Below are positions 1 to 5,128 of a stretch of 5,128 bases of DNA, piece after piece. The DNA lies in contig RKSI01000087.1 in the NCBI GenBank assembly GCA_007570905.1, forward strand, positions 1-5,128. Direction: 5' to 3'. A model generated the notes under the pieces. The model did no database searches, was not told the origin of the DNA, and saw only the letters and a list, made by a program, of their open reading frames with translations. The translations under genes were made by a program, and so were the position numbers. The first letter of the stretch is position 1; each line of letters opens with the position of its first letter. Source of the stretch: Gammaproteobacteria bacterium (GTDB lineage Bacteria > Pseudomonadota > Gammaproteobacteria > Poriferisulfidales > Oxydemutatoraceae).

Positions 1-617
1 GTGAGCGGCGGCAGTTCCTGGTTCATCTGCACAAACACGCGCGTGACCTGCGGCACCACATTGACCAGCAGCAGGATGATGACGGCGGTCGCCACCGTCA
101 GCATCAGCATCGGGTAAATCAGCGCGGTCATCAGCGACTGGCGCGCCTGCCCCGACTGCTCGACCTCGTCGGCAAGGCGTTCCAGCACCTGCGACAGGTG
201 GCCGGTTTCCTCGCCCGCCGACACCGTGGCGATGTAGTCGGACGGAAACGCGGCGGGCGCGTTTTGCAGCGCGTAGGCGAGCGTGCGGCCTTCGGTGAGT
301 TGGCTGCGTATCGCCGACACCAGCCGCTTGACCTGCACATTCTCGGCCTGCTCGGCCATCAGCCGCAGGCACGCCTCAAGCGGCATTCCGGAACCGAGCA
401 GCGTCGCCAACTGGCGCGTCATCAGCATCAGGTCGCCGCGCCCGAGGCGGCGGCGAAACTGAAACAGCGTGCGCGCGGCGCCGACCGACGAGACCTCTAT
501 CGGCGTCAGGCTTTGCTCGCGCAGTTGCTGGCGCAGGTGGCGTTCGGAGTCGGCCTCCAGCACGCCCTTGCGGGTCTTGCCGTCGCTGTCGTAGGCCAGA
601 TAGTTGTATGCCTGCAT
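1..617 (-). CDS. gspF: Type II secretion inner-membrane platform protein GspF, partial (N-terminal half)
   Basis: GspF is the polytopic inner-membrane protein of the T2SS platform and is thought to couple the GspE ATPase to pseudopilus assembly. The frame is open from an ATG at 617-615 to the window edge and gives 205 complete codons, about half of the usual length near 400. The start MQAYNYLAYDSDGKTRKG matches the family opening (aromatic residues, then D-x-x-G-K). A first T2SSF domain follows at about residues 62-190, with RQLATLLGSGMPLEACL (68-84), the G-E-x-x-G-x-L motif at 135-141 and ALIYPM (165-170) leading into the first membrane helix, about 168-189. The second T2SSF domain and the remaining helices lie outside the window. 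It follows gspE after a 56 bp gap. I see no good Shine-Dalgarno sequence before the ATG, but no better in-frame start was found. PilC of type IV pili is related; the gspA/gspB/gspE neighbours favour GspF. Confidence 0.95.
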   Translation of the reverse strand, partial: MQAYNYLAYDSDGKTRKGVLEADSERHLRQQLREQSLTPIEVSSVGAARTLFQFRRRLGRGDLMLMTRQLATLLGSGMPLEACLRLMAEQAENVQVKRLVSAIRSQLTEGRTLAYALQNAPAAFPSDYIATVSAGEETGHLSQVLERLADEVEQSGQARQSLMTALIYPMLMLTVATAVIILLLVNVVPQVTRVFVQMNQELPPL

Positions 618-673
618 GTCGGGACAAGTATAGCAAGGCCGGCGCGGGCCGCGCGGCTTTTGTCAGCGCTCGG
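618..673 (-). promoter_or_regulatory. gspE-gspF gap with a possible extended -10 promoter
   Basis: Read on the minus strand, this 56 bp gap carries TGCTATACT (635-627). That fits an extended -10 element (TG-n-TATACT, consensus TG-n-TATAAT). Initiation about seven bases further on would fall near 620, only a few bases before the gspF ATG at 617, so the transcript would be nearly leaderless. This would fit the lack of a Shine-Dalgarno sequence. No -35 hexamer sits at 16-18 bp; the closest, CTGACA at 666-661, is too far away. The gap also contains the perfect palindrome GCCGCGCGGC, but no T-tract follows, so it does not look like an intrinsic terminator. This is an inference from motif matching only and may be chance. 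Confidence 0.2.
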
Positions 674-2158
674 TCAGTGCAGCGTGACGGAGAGCACTTC
701 GTCGAGCGAGGTGTCGCCGGAGAAGGCGTATTGCAGGCCGAGGGTTCTGAGGTTGGGCTGGGTCTTGCGGATGTGGCGCTCCATCGCCAGTTCGGTCTCG
801 CCGTCGTGCACCATCTGCCGCAGCGTGTCGTCCATCGTGACAAAATCAAACAGGCCGAAGCGCCCGCGGTAGCCGGTGTGGTGGCACGCCTCGCAGCCCT
901 TCGGGCGATAGACCGACTTGCCCTTGAAACTCTCCGGGTCCACATCCCAGAACTTCAGTTCGTCAAGGTCCGGCTCGAACGGCTCGCGGCAGTCGGGGCA
1001 CAACTTTCTGACCAGGCGCTGCGCCAGCGCGCCCTGCAGCGTCGCCGTCAGCAGAAACGGCTCGACGCCCATGTCGCACAGCCGCGTCAGCGCGCCGAGC
1101 GCGGTGTTGGTGTGCAGAGTGGAAAGCACCAGGTGGCCGGTCAGGCTGGCCTGCACCGCGATGTCGGCGGTCTCGCTGTCGCGGATTTCGCCTATCAGCA
1201 CGACATCCGGGTCCTGGCGCAGGATTGCGCGCAGGCCGCGCGCGAAAGTCATGCCGGCCTTGGTGTTGACCTGCGTCTGGCTGATGCCCTCAAAGTCGTA
1301 TTCAATCGGGTCTTCAATGGTCATGATGTTGCGTTCGCGGCGGTCCACTTCGGCGAGCGCCGCATACAGCGTGGTGGTCTTGCCGGAACCGGTCGGGCCG
1401 GTTACCAGGACGATACCGTGCGGGCGGTTGACCATGCTGTGAAAGCGCTTTTGCAGTTCCTGCTCCATGCCGAGTTGCGACAGTTGCATCTGCTCGGTCT
1501 GCTTGTCGAGTATCCGCAGCACCACGCGCTCGCCGTAACTGGAAGGCAGCGTCGAGACGCGCAAATCCACGCTGCGCCCGCCGAGGCGCACGGTGATTCT
1601 GCCGTCCTGCGGCAGGCGTTTCTCGGCGATGTCAAGGCGCGCCAGCACCTTCACCCGCGACACCAGCAGCGGCGCCAGTTTCACCGACGAGGTGAGCATC
1701 GTGCGCAGCACCCCGTTGAGGCGAAAGCGGATGTGCAGTTCGCGTTCGTACGGCTCAATGTGGATGTCGGATGACTTCTCGCGTATCGCCTCAAAGAAGA
1801 TGGCGTTCAGCATCTTGATTACGGGCGCGTCGTCCTCGCTTTTCAGCAGGTCTTCCGGCTCCTCAAAGGCGGCGGCCACCTCGTCCATGCCCATCACATG
1901 GTCTTCGACATCGCTGACAAACGACAGGCCGCCGCTCTGGTTGGCGTAGGTTTTCTGCAGGCCCTGGTCAAACTCGCCGCTTTCCAGCATGCGCAGCGAA
2001 AACTCGCGGTTAAACATGCGGCGCACTTCCTGCAGCGCGCTCATTGACACATCGGAGCGGCAGAACAGCATCAACACGCCCTCGTCGCCCTCGCCGACAT
2101 ACAGCCCGTGCTTCTGCGCGAACCCGAACGGCAGCCGCGCTCCCCGTACTTCGGCCAT
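674..2158 (-). CDS. gspE: Type II secretion system ATPase GspE
   Basis: This is the hexameric cytoplasmic ATPase that powers T2SS pseudopilus assembly. At 494 residues it is full length for the family. The N-terminal region (about 1-100) begins with the GspE-like RLPFGFAQKHGLYV. The N2 domain follows at about 110-225, with SSDIHIEP (129-136) and RFRLNG (144-149). The catalytic domain contains the Walker A motif GPTGSGKTT (254-262), the Asp box TIEDPIEY (280-287), the Walker B motif LIGEIRD (321-327) and the His box STLHTN (346-351). Two CxxC pairs, C387/C390 and C422/C425, form the zinc-binding module typical of GspE. The ATG shares its first base with the gspB stop codon (TAATG), and GAGGA lies about 10 bases upstream, so the start is well supported and translational coupling is likely. 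The C-terminal GDTSLDEVLSVT is the usual family ending. One oddity: N148 replaces the Asp usual in the R-[YF]-R-x-D-G motif. Type IV pilus PilB is the main alternative, less likely given gspA/gspB. Confidence 0.97.
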   Translation of the reverse strand: MAEVRGARLPFGFAQKHGLYVGEGDEGVLMLFCRSDVSMSALQEVRRMFNREFSLRMLESGEFDQGLQKTYANQSGGLSFVSDVEDHVMGMDEVAAAFEEPEDLLKSEDDAPVIKMLNAIFFEAIREKSSDIHIEPYERELHIRFRLNGVLRTMLTSSVKLAPLLVSRVKVLARLDIAEKRLPQDGRITVRLGGRSVDLRVSTLPSSYGERVVLRILDKQTEQMQLSQLGMEQELQKRFHSMVNRPHGIVLVTGPTGSGKTTTLYAALAEVDRRERNIMTIEDPIEYDFEGISQTQVNTKAGMTFARGLRAILRQDPDVVLIGEIRDSETADIAVQASLTGHLVLSTLHTNTALGALTRLCDMGVEPFLLTATLQGALAQRLVRKLCPDCREPFEPDLDELKFWDVDPESFKGKSVYRPKGCEACHHTGYRGRFGLFDFVTMDDTLRQMVHDGETELAMERHIRKTQPNLRTLGLQYAFSGDTSLDEVLSVTLH

Positions 2159-3165
2159 TACTGGAAGATCCTCGCCTTGCCAATCAGGAAATGCAGGCCG
2201 CGGAAATCCAGGATGACGCCGGCGTCGGTAATCTCGCTGACCATCAAGTCCTCGTTCACATACTGCCCCTCGCGCAGCGCGGCGCCGTTAATGATGACCT
2301 TGTTGGCTTGCGGGCGCGTGTCCGAATACAGATGGCCGGTTACCGAAAACGCCGGAATGCGGCGGCGCGTGTCGGGCGGCAGACTGTCAAAATCAACCGG
2401 CGCGGCGGGCGGCGCGGTGCGCGGTGCGGGCGTGAGCAGCGCGGCGGTCGGGGGTGCGGCAGGTGCGGCGCGTTGCATGACGGCGGGCGGGGTGCGAGGT
2501 GCGGCGCGTTGCACAGCGGCGGGCGGCGGCGCGGCGGGTGCTGTGGCGGCGGGTGCTGTGGCGGCGGGTTGCAGTGCGGCGGTGCGCGGTGGTTGCAGCG
2601 GCGCCGGCGAAGCGGCAGGCGTTGCGGCAGGCGTTGCCATGGCGGCAGGCGGCGCGGCGGTGTGCGGCGGTTGCAGCGGCGCCATCCGCGCGGCGGACGG
2701 CGGCGGCGCGATATGTGCAAGCGGTTCGGGAAACTTCACGCGCCCGTCCTGCACTGTGGCAACGCTGTCCAGCGCCGAAAATTCGTGCACTTGCACTGTT
2801 TTGTACAACGGCTTGTTCAGGCCATTGTTCTGTCCCTTGTCAGACGCGCCGTTCAATGCGCTGTCCGGCGCGGCGGCGTGGCGGCGTGCATCATCTGACG
2901 AAACCGTGAAAGGCATCCAGTTGGAAAACGACGCCGAAGACCATTGTTCATCCAGCCACGCCAGCGTTCGCTGGCCGCCGGCGGACGGCAGCAACCACGC
3001 GCCGGCGGCCAGCAACAGGCCGGCGGCGACAACGGTCTTCGTCAGCATGCGCCTGCGGGCGGCGGGCGGCGGCGGCGGTTCATCATGCGCCGACAGCAAA
3101 TCCGGCAACTGCTCGCTGCGGCGCTTGTGTTCAACCTTTTTCAGCGCGGACAGAATATACGACAT
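2158..3165 (-). CDS. gspB: Type II secretion assembly protein GspB (ExeB type)
   Basis: GspB works with GspA in the inner membrane and periplasm to help the GspD secretin assemble through the peptidoglycan layer. The 335-residue product begins MSYILSALKKVEHKR, matching the conserved MSYIL-x-ALKK-x-E opening of this family, which fixes the start. A basic, proline-rich cytoplasmic segment (29-43) precedes one membrane helix at about 43-60, giving an N-in, bitopic topology. The periplasmic part has an Asn-containing stretch (99-118), a conserved-looking segment (119-150) and an extreme Ala/Pro-rich linker (about 151-257). The C-terminal T2SSB domain spans about 258-333 and shows RRRIPAFSVTGHLYSD (267-282), VIINGAALREGQ (290-301) and a terminal DFRGLHFLIG. 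AGGGA about 7 bases before the ATG is a modest ribosome binding site. Its start lies in the last copy of a tandem repeat. Its stop overlaps the gspE start by one base. The linker is likely to vary between strains. Confidence 0.93.
   Translation of the reverse strand: MSYILSALKKVEHKRRSEQLPDLLSAHDEPPPPPAARRRMLTKTVVAAGLLLAAGAWLLPSAGGQRTLAWLDEQWSSASFSNWMPFTVSSDDARRHAAAPDSALNGASDKGQNNGLNKPLYKTVQVHEFSALDSVATVQDGRVKFPEPLAHIAPPPSAARMAPLQPPHTAAPPAAMATPAATPAASPAPLQPPRTAALQPAATAPAATAPAAPPPAAVQRAAPRTPPAVMQRAAPAAPPTAALLTPAPRTAPPAAPVDFDSLPPDTRRRIPAFSVTGHLYSDTRPQANKVIINGAALREGQYVNEDLMVSEITDAGVILDFRGLHFLIGKARIFQ
2169..2173 (-). promoter_or_regulatory. Ribosome binding site of gspE
   Basis: GAGGA on the minus strand lies inside the end of gspB, about 10 bases before the gspE ATG at 2158-2156. 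It is the clearest Shine-Dalgarno match at any gene start in the window and supports this start over internal ones. Together with the TAATG stop-start overlap it suggests that gspE is translated in coupling with gspB. Confidence 0.6.
2395..2718 (-). repeat. Low-complexity Ala/Pro-coding tract with short tandem repeats in gspB
   Basis: This tract encodes gspB residues 150-257, which are almost all Ala and Pro with scattered Gln, Arg and Thr. It is built from short near-exact repeats. AGGTGCGGCGCGTTGCA (plus strand) occurs at 2461-2477 and 2497-2513, a 36 bp step that gives the QRAAP repeat. A 15 bp unit is repeated near 2535-2570 and gives ATAPA-ATAPA. APLQPP-[HR]-TA occurs twice, at residues 162-170 and 188-196. 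All unit lengths are multiples of three, so the reading frame is kept. The likely origin is replication slippage, and the protein product is a flexible spacer between the membrane helix and the T2SSB domain. Confidence 0.75.
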
Positions 3166-3322
3166 CGGTTTATCCCTGCCTTGAACAGCGCGGCTTGCCG
3201 GCCAGGCCAGAAGTTTTTGCGTTCCAGTCAGGCATTGGCGTTATCCCGGCCCTGAACGACTTGCCGTCCCGGCTGAAGGTTTTTGCGTTCCAGTGCGACA
3301 TCGGTTTTATCCCAGCCTTGAA
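3160..3322 (-). repeat. Tandem repeat (66-71 bp units) at the gspA-gspB junction
   Basis: Read on the minus strand, unit A (3322-3257, 66 bp) begins TTCAAGGCTGGGATAA, unit B (3256-3186, 71 bp) begins TTCAGGGCCGGGATAA, and partial unit C (3185-3160) begins TTCAAGGCAGGGATAA. All three continue to an ATG: CCGATGTCG in A and C, CCAATGCCT in B. Units A and B also share an exact 16-mer, ACTGGAACGCAAAAAC (3294-3279 and 3228-3213), and a GGCAAG-[TC]-CG segment near their ends. Unit A supplies the last codons and the stop of gspA; unit C supplies the ribosome-binding region and first two codons of gspB. The repeat therefore duplicates the stop-start junction of the two genes. I do not recognise the element. 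It may be a local duplication or copies of a dispersed intergenic repeat. Confidence 0.85.
3170..3301 (-). CDS. Possible 43-codon ORF between gspA and gspB (doubtful)
   Basis: An ORF of 43 codons starts at an ATG five bases after the gspA stop and ends with TAA four bases before the gspB ATG, filling the gap almost exactly. It lies wholly within the tandem repeat, and its product is itself repetitive: WNAKT occurs at residues 4-8 and 26-30. It begins MSHWNAKTFSRDGK and ends CSRQG, close to the gspA ending CRSRLG, because both ends come from the same repeat unit. No domain, signal peptide or membrane segment is visible. Translation by coupling is possible, since the upstream spacing mirrors that of gspB. 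The simplest reading is a by-product of the repeat rather than a functional gene. Confidence 0.2.
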   Translation of the reverse strand: MSHWNAKTFSRDGKSFRAGITPMPDWNAKTSGLAGKPRCSRQG

Positions 3323-5128
3323 CGGCACGACAGCACATCGTCGCGCAGCAGCGGCGCCTTGCCGGTCAGCGAGTTAATCCGTATCAGCGTTTCCTTGCCG
3401 ACCAGGCCGTCCACAAAAAGCCCGCAGTGGCGCTGAAAATTGCGGATGCGGTTTTCCAGCGCGGGCGTGTACACCGTTGAATGCCGCAGCAGCGAGCGGT
3501 CGCCGGTCAGCGTCGCCAGCCGTTGCGCGACCCAGCGCACGGTGTCGTTCTTGTCGCCGGGGTAAAGCGTGTTCAGGTAACCCGCCGGGCGGCGCCACAG
3601 CAAGGTGTATTCGCCGGTCCACACCTCGTCCAGTTCGTGGCGCGCGACATCCACGCCGGCGCCGGCGACATGCAGCCGCACCAGGCCGCTCGCGGTAAAG
3701 CCTTCCAGAACCGCGTAGAAGGGATGGCCGTCGCGTCTTGCGACCATCTTCAGCAGCGCCGGGCGGTTGGCGCGTTCAATGCTGCCGAGACCGCCGCGGC
3801 GGTGCCAGCAATCCAGCCCGTGCCGCAGCGCGTATTGGCACGGCGATTCGGCCAGTTCGCGCGGCAACTCAATGTCCCAGAAACCGAACAGCGTGCGGTA
3901 CGGGGCGTTGTCCGGCGCGGCGTTTGGGCCGGTGTTCGGTGCGTTGCTCTGCGCGGCGTTCGGCGCGGCGTTTGTCGCGTTGCCCGACCCATTGTTCAAC
4001 TCGTTGCCCGGCGCGGTGTTTGATTGGTTGTTTGTCGCGTCATACAGGCCATTGTTCGGCGCGGCGCCCGGTTCGCTGTTTGCCGCGTTGCCCGGCGTGA
4101 GCACGGCAACGCCGTCGCGCCAGTCGGCGGGCGGCGGCGCGGCGGACGGCGGCGGCGTTGCGCGCGGCGTTGTGCGCGGCGCGCCGGCGGACTGCTGCAA
4201 CAGCATGGTGTGGGCAACGGCGGACGGCGGCGCAGACTGCGTGACCGGCAAAGGCTCTGCCGGCGGCGCTGCGGCGAGCAGGGTTTCATTGCCCGGCGCG
4301 GCGCCCTTGACGGCAGGTTTGGTTGCGGCGCCCTGCGCGTGCAACGGCGCGGCGTCGCCGGGCGGCGCCGAACGCGGGCCGCCATAAAACCAGATGCTTG
4401 CGGCAATCAGCGCAAGACCGGCTGCGGCCACTCCCGCACGCGCCGGCGCGCCCGCGAATGCGCGCGCCGACGCGCCCATTGATGCGCCCGCCGGTGAGCC
4501 GCCGGACACGCCGGCCAACGCGCGGCGCGCCGCCTTGCGCGCTCGTTTGCGCGCCCCTTTCTCCGGCGCGCCTCCCAGCACTTCACGCGCCGCGCGGTCG
4601 AGAATGCGCGTATCCACGCGGTGTTTGTTTTCAGAAAAGCAGCCCAGCAATGCGCGGTCGCAAATCAGGTTAATCAGGCGCGGGATGCCGCCGCTGTGTT
4701 TCGCAAGGCGCAGCAGCGCGCGGTCGCTGAACAACTCCAGGCCGCCGCCGACAATGCTCAGGCGGTGGGCGATGTAGGCGCGCACTTCGTCGGCGTTAAG
4801 CGAGGTCAGATGAAAGCGCGCGGTGATGCGCTGGCGCAGTTGGCGCAGGGCGGGGCTGTCTATCTTGTCGAGCAGTTCGGGCTGGCCTATCAGGATGATT
4901 TGCAGCAGTTTGCTTTCGTCGGTTTCCAGGTTGGTCAGCAGGCGCAGTTGTTCCAGCAACTCCGGTTCAAGGTTTTGCGCCTCTTCAACGATGAGCACCG
5001 CGCGCTCGCCGCGCTCGTGCAGTTGCAGCAGATGGCGGTTCAACGCATCCACCATGCGCTTGATGCCGCAGTTCGCCTCGTAGGCGACGCCGAATTCGTC
5101 GCAGACGGATTCAATCAGGTCGCTCTCG
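3307..5128 (-). CDS. gspA: Type II secretion AAA+ ATPase GspA (ExeA type) with peptidoglycan-binding domain, 5' end missing
   Basis: GspA/ExeA is an inner-membrane ATPase that with GspB remodels or binds peptidoglycan so the T2SS secretin can be placed. The frame stays open to the window edge, so 606 residues are visible and the true start and Walker A lie outside. Numbering here is from the internal ATG at 5055; 24 more codons are visible upstream of it. The AAA+ part shows the Walker B strand AVLIVEEAQNL (19-29), LLQIILIGQPEL (50-61), LRQLRQRITARFHL (70-83) and GGIPRLINLICDRALL (122-137), all typical of ExeA. A basic stretch (166-178) precedes one membrane helix at about 208-224. A long Ala/Pro/Asn linker follows (225-386). 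The GspA-type region at about 388-495, including NRPALL (430-435) and LLWRRP (485-490), resembles a degenerate C39-like fold and has no visible protease site. A PG_binding_1-like domain is at about 498-565, with NFQRHCGLFVDGLVGKETL (539-557). The last codons and the stop come from a tandem repeat. Confidence 0.94.
   Translation of the reverse strand, partial: ESDLIESVCDEFGVAYEANCGIKRMVDALNRHLLQLHERGERAVLIVEEAQNLEPELLEQLRLLTNLETDESKLLQIILIGQPELLDKIDSPALRQLRQRITARFHLTSLNADEVRAYIAHRLSIVGGGLELFSDRALLRLAKHSGGIPRLINLICDRALLGCFSENKHRVDTRILDRAAREVLGGAPEKGARKRARKAARRALAGVSGGSPAGASMGASARAFAGAPARAGVAAAGLALIAASIWFYGGPRSAPPGDAAPLHAQGAATKPAVKGAAPGNETLLAAAPPAEPLPVTQSAPPSAVAHTMLLQQSAGAPRTTPRATPPPSAAPPPADWRDGVAVLTPGNAANSEPGAAPNNGLYDATNNQSNTAPGNELNNGSGNATNAAPNAAQSNAPNTGPNAAPDNAPYRTLFGFWDIELPRELAESPCQYALRHGLDCWHRRGGLGSIERANRPALLKMVARRDGHPFYAVLEGFTASGLVRLHVAGAGVDVARHELDEVWTGEYTLLWRRPAGYLNTLYPGDKNDTVRWVAQRLATLTGDRSLLRHSTVYTPALENRIRNFQRHCGLFVDGLVGKETLIRINSLTGKAPLLRDDVLSCRSRLG
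3898..4092 (-). repeat. Asn-rich low-complexity tract in the gspA periplasmic linker
   Basis: This stretch encodes gspA residues 322-386 (numbered from the ATG at 5055). It is made of loosely repeated Asn/Ala/Pro units such as AAPNNGLYDATNN, TNAAPNAAQSNAPN and NAAPDNAPY. At DNA level the plus strand shows repeated variants of TTGTTCGGCGCGGCG. It lies between the Ala/Pro linker and the GspA-type domain and is predicted to be disordered. A shorter tract of similar make-up is found in gspB. Confidence 0.65.

Noticed and set aside
636..660. Intrinsic terminator between gspE and gspF
   Set aside because: The GC-rich palindrome is not followed by a T-tract on the minus strand, and gspF continues in the same direction.
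608..1774. 388-codon plus-strand ORF antisense to gspE
   Set aside because: It lies opposite a clearly conserved GspE, is rich in Arg, Gln, His and Ala, and shows no family motif. Long antisense frames are expected in GC-rich coding DNA.
1..2158. Type IV pilus pilB-pilC pair instead of gspE-gspF
   Set aside because: The families are related, but adjacent gspA and gspB and the GspE-like N terminus (LPFGFAQKHG) point to type II secretion.
2108..3184. 358-codon plus-strand ORF antisense to gspB
   Set aside because: Its Gly/Ala-rich sequence mirrors the Ala/Pro linker of gspB. The minus strand encodes a recognisable N terminus and T2SSB domain, so this is a shadow frame.
3160..3322. CRISPR array
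   Set aside because: There are only two and a half units, they are direct imperfect copies with different lengths, and there is no short-repeat plus unique-spacer pattern.
3738..4387. Repeat-like plus-strand frames with Phe-Gly-Ala and Arg-Cys units
   Set aside because: These periodic peptides are reverse-strand readings of the Asn-rich gspA linker. No start region or family supports them.

Overview
The window is a run of type II secretion system (T2SS) genes, all on the minus strand, so transcription runs from the right end to the left. In that direction they are gspA (5' end beyond the window), gspB, gspE and gspF (3' half beyond the window). The layout suggests one operon. The sequence is GC-rich, with Ala/Pro-rich linkers, and contains the ExeA/ExeB pair typical of Gammaproteobacteria. 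A gammaproteobacterium or close relative is therefore likely, but no species can be named from this stretch.

Region by region: 3307-5128 encodes most of a GspA/ExeA-type AAA+ ATPase with one membrane segment, a long Ala/Pro/Asn-rich periplasmic linker, a GspA-type domain and a C-terminal peptidoglycan-binding domain. 3160-3322 holds two full copies and one partial copy of a 66-71 bp tandem repeat that spans the gspA stop, the gspA-gspB gap and the gspB start; a 43-codon ORF fits exactly inside it. 2158-3165 is gspB, with a cytoplasmic tail, one membrane segment, a very Ala/Pro-rich linker and a C-terminal T2SSB domain. 674-2158 is gspE, a complete secretion ATPase whose start codon overlaps the gspB stop by one base. 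618-673 is a short GC-rich gap with a possible extended -10 box. 1-617 is the N-terminal half of gspF, the inner-membrane platform protein.

How they work together (known from the families): GspE is the cytoplasmic motor, and GspF the membrane protein through which it is thought to drive pseudopilus assembly. GspA and GspB form an inner-membrane complex that binds peptidoglycan and helps the outer-membrane secretin assemble. The unusual content is the repeat at the gspA-gspB junction and the low-complexity coding tracts in both linkers. No undescribed system is evident; the core is a recognisable T2SS locus.
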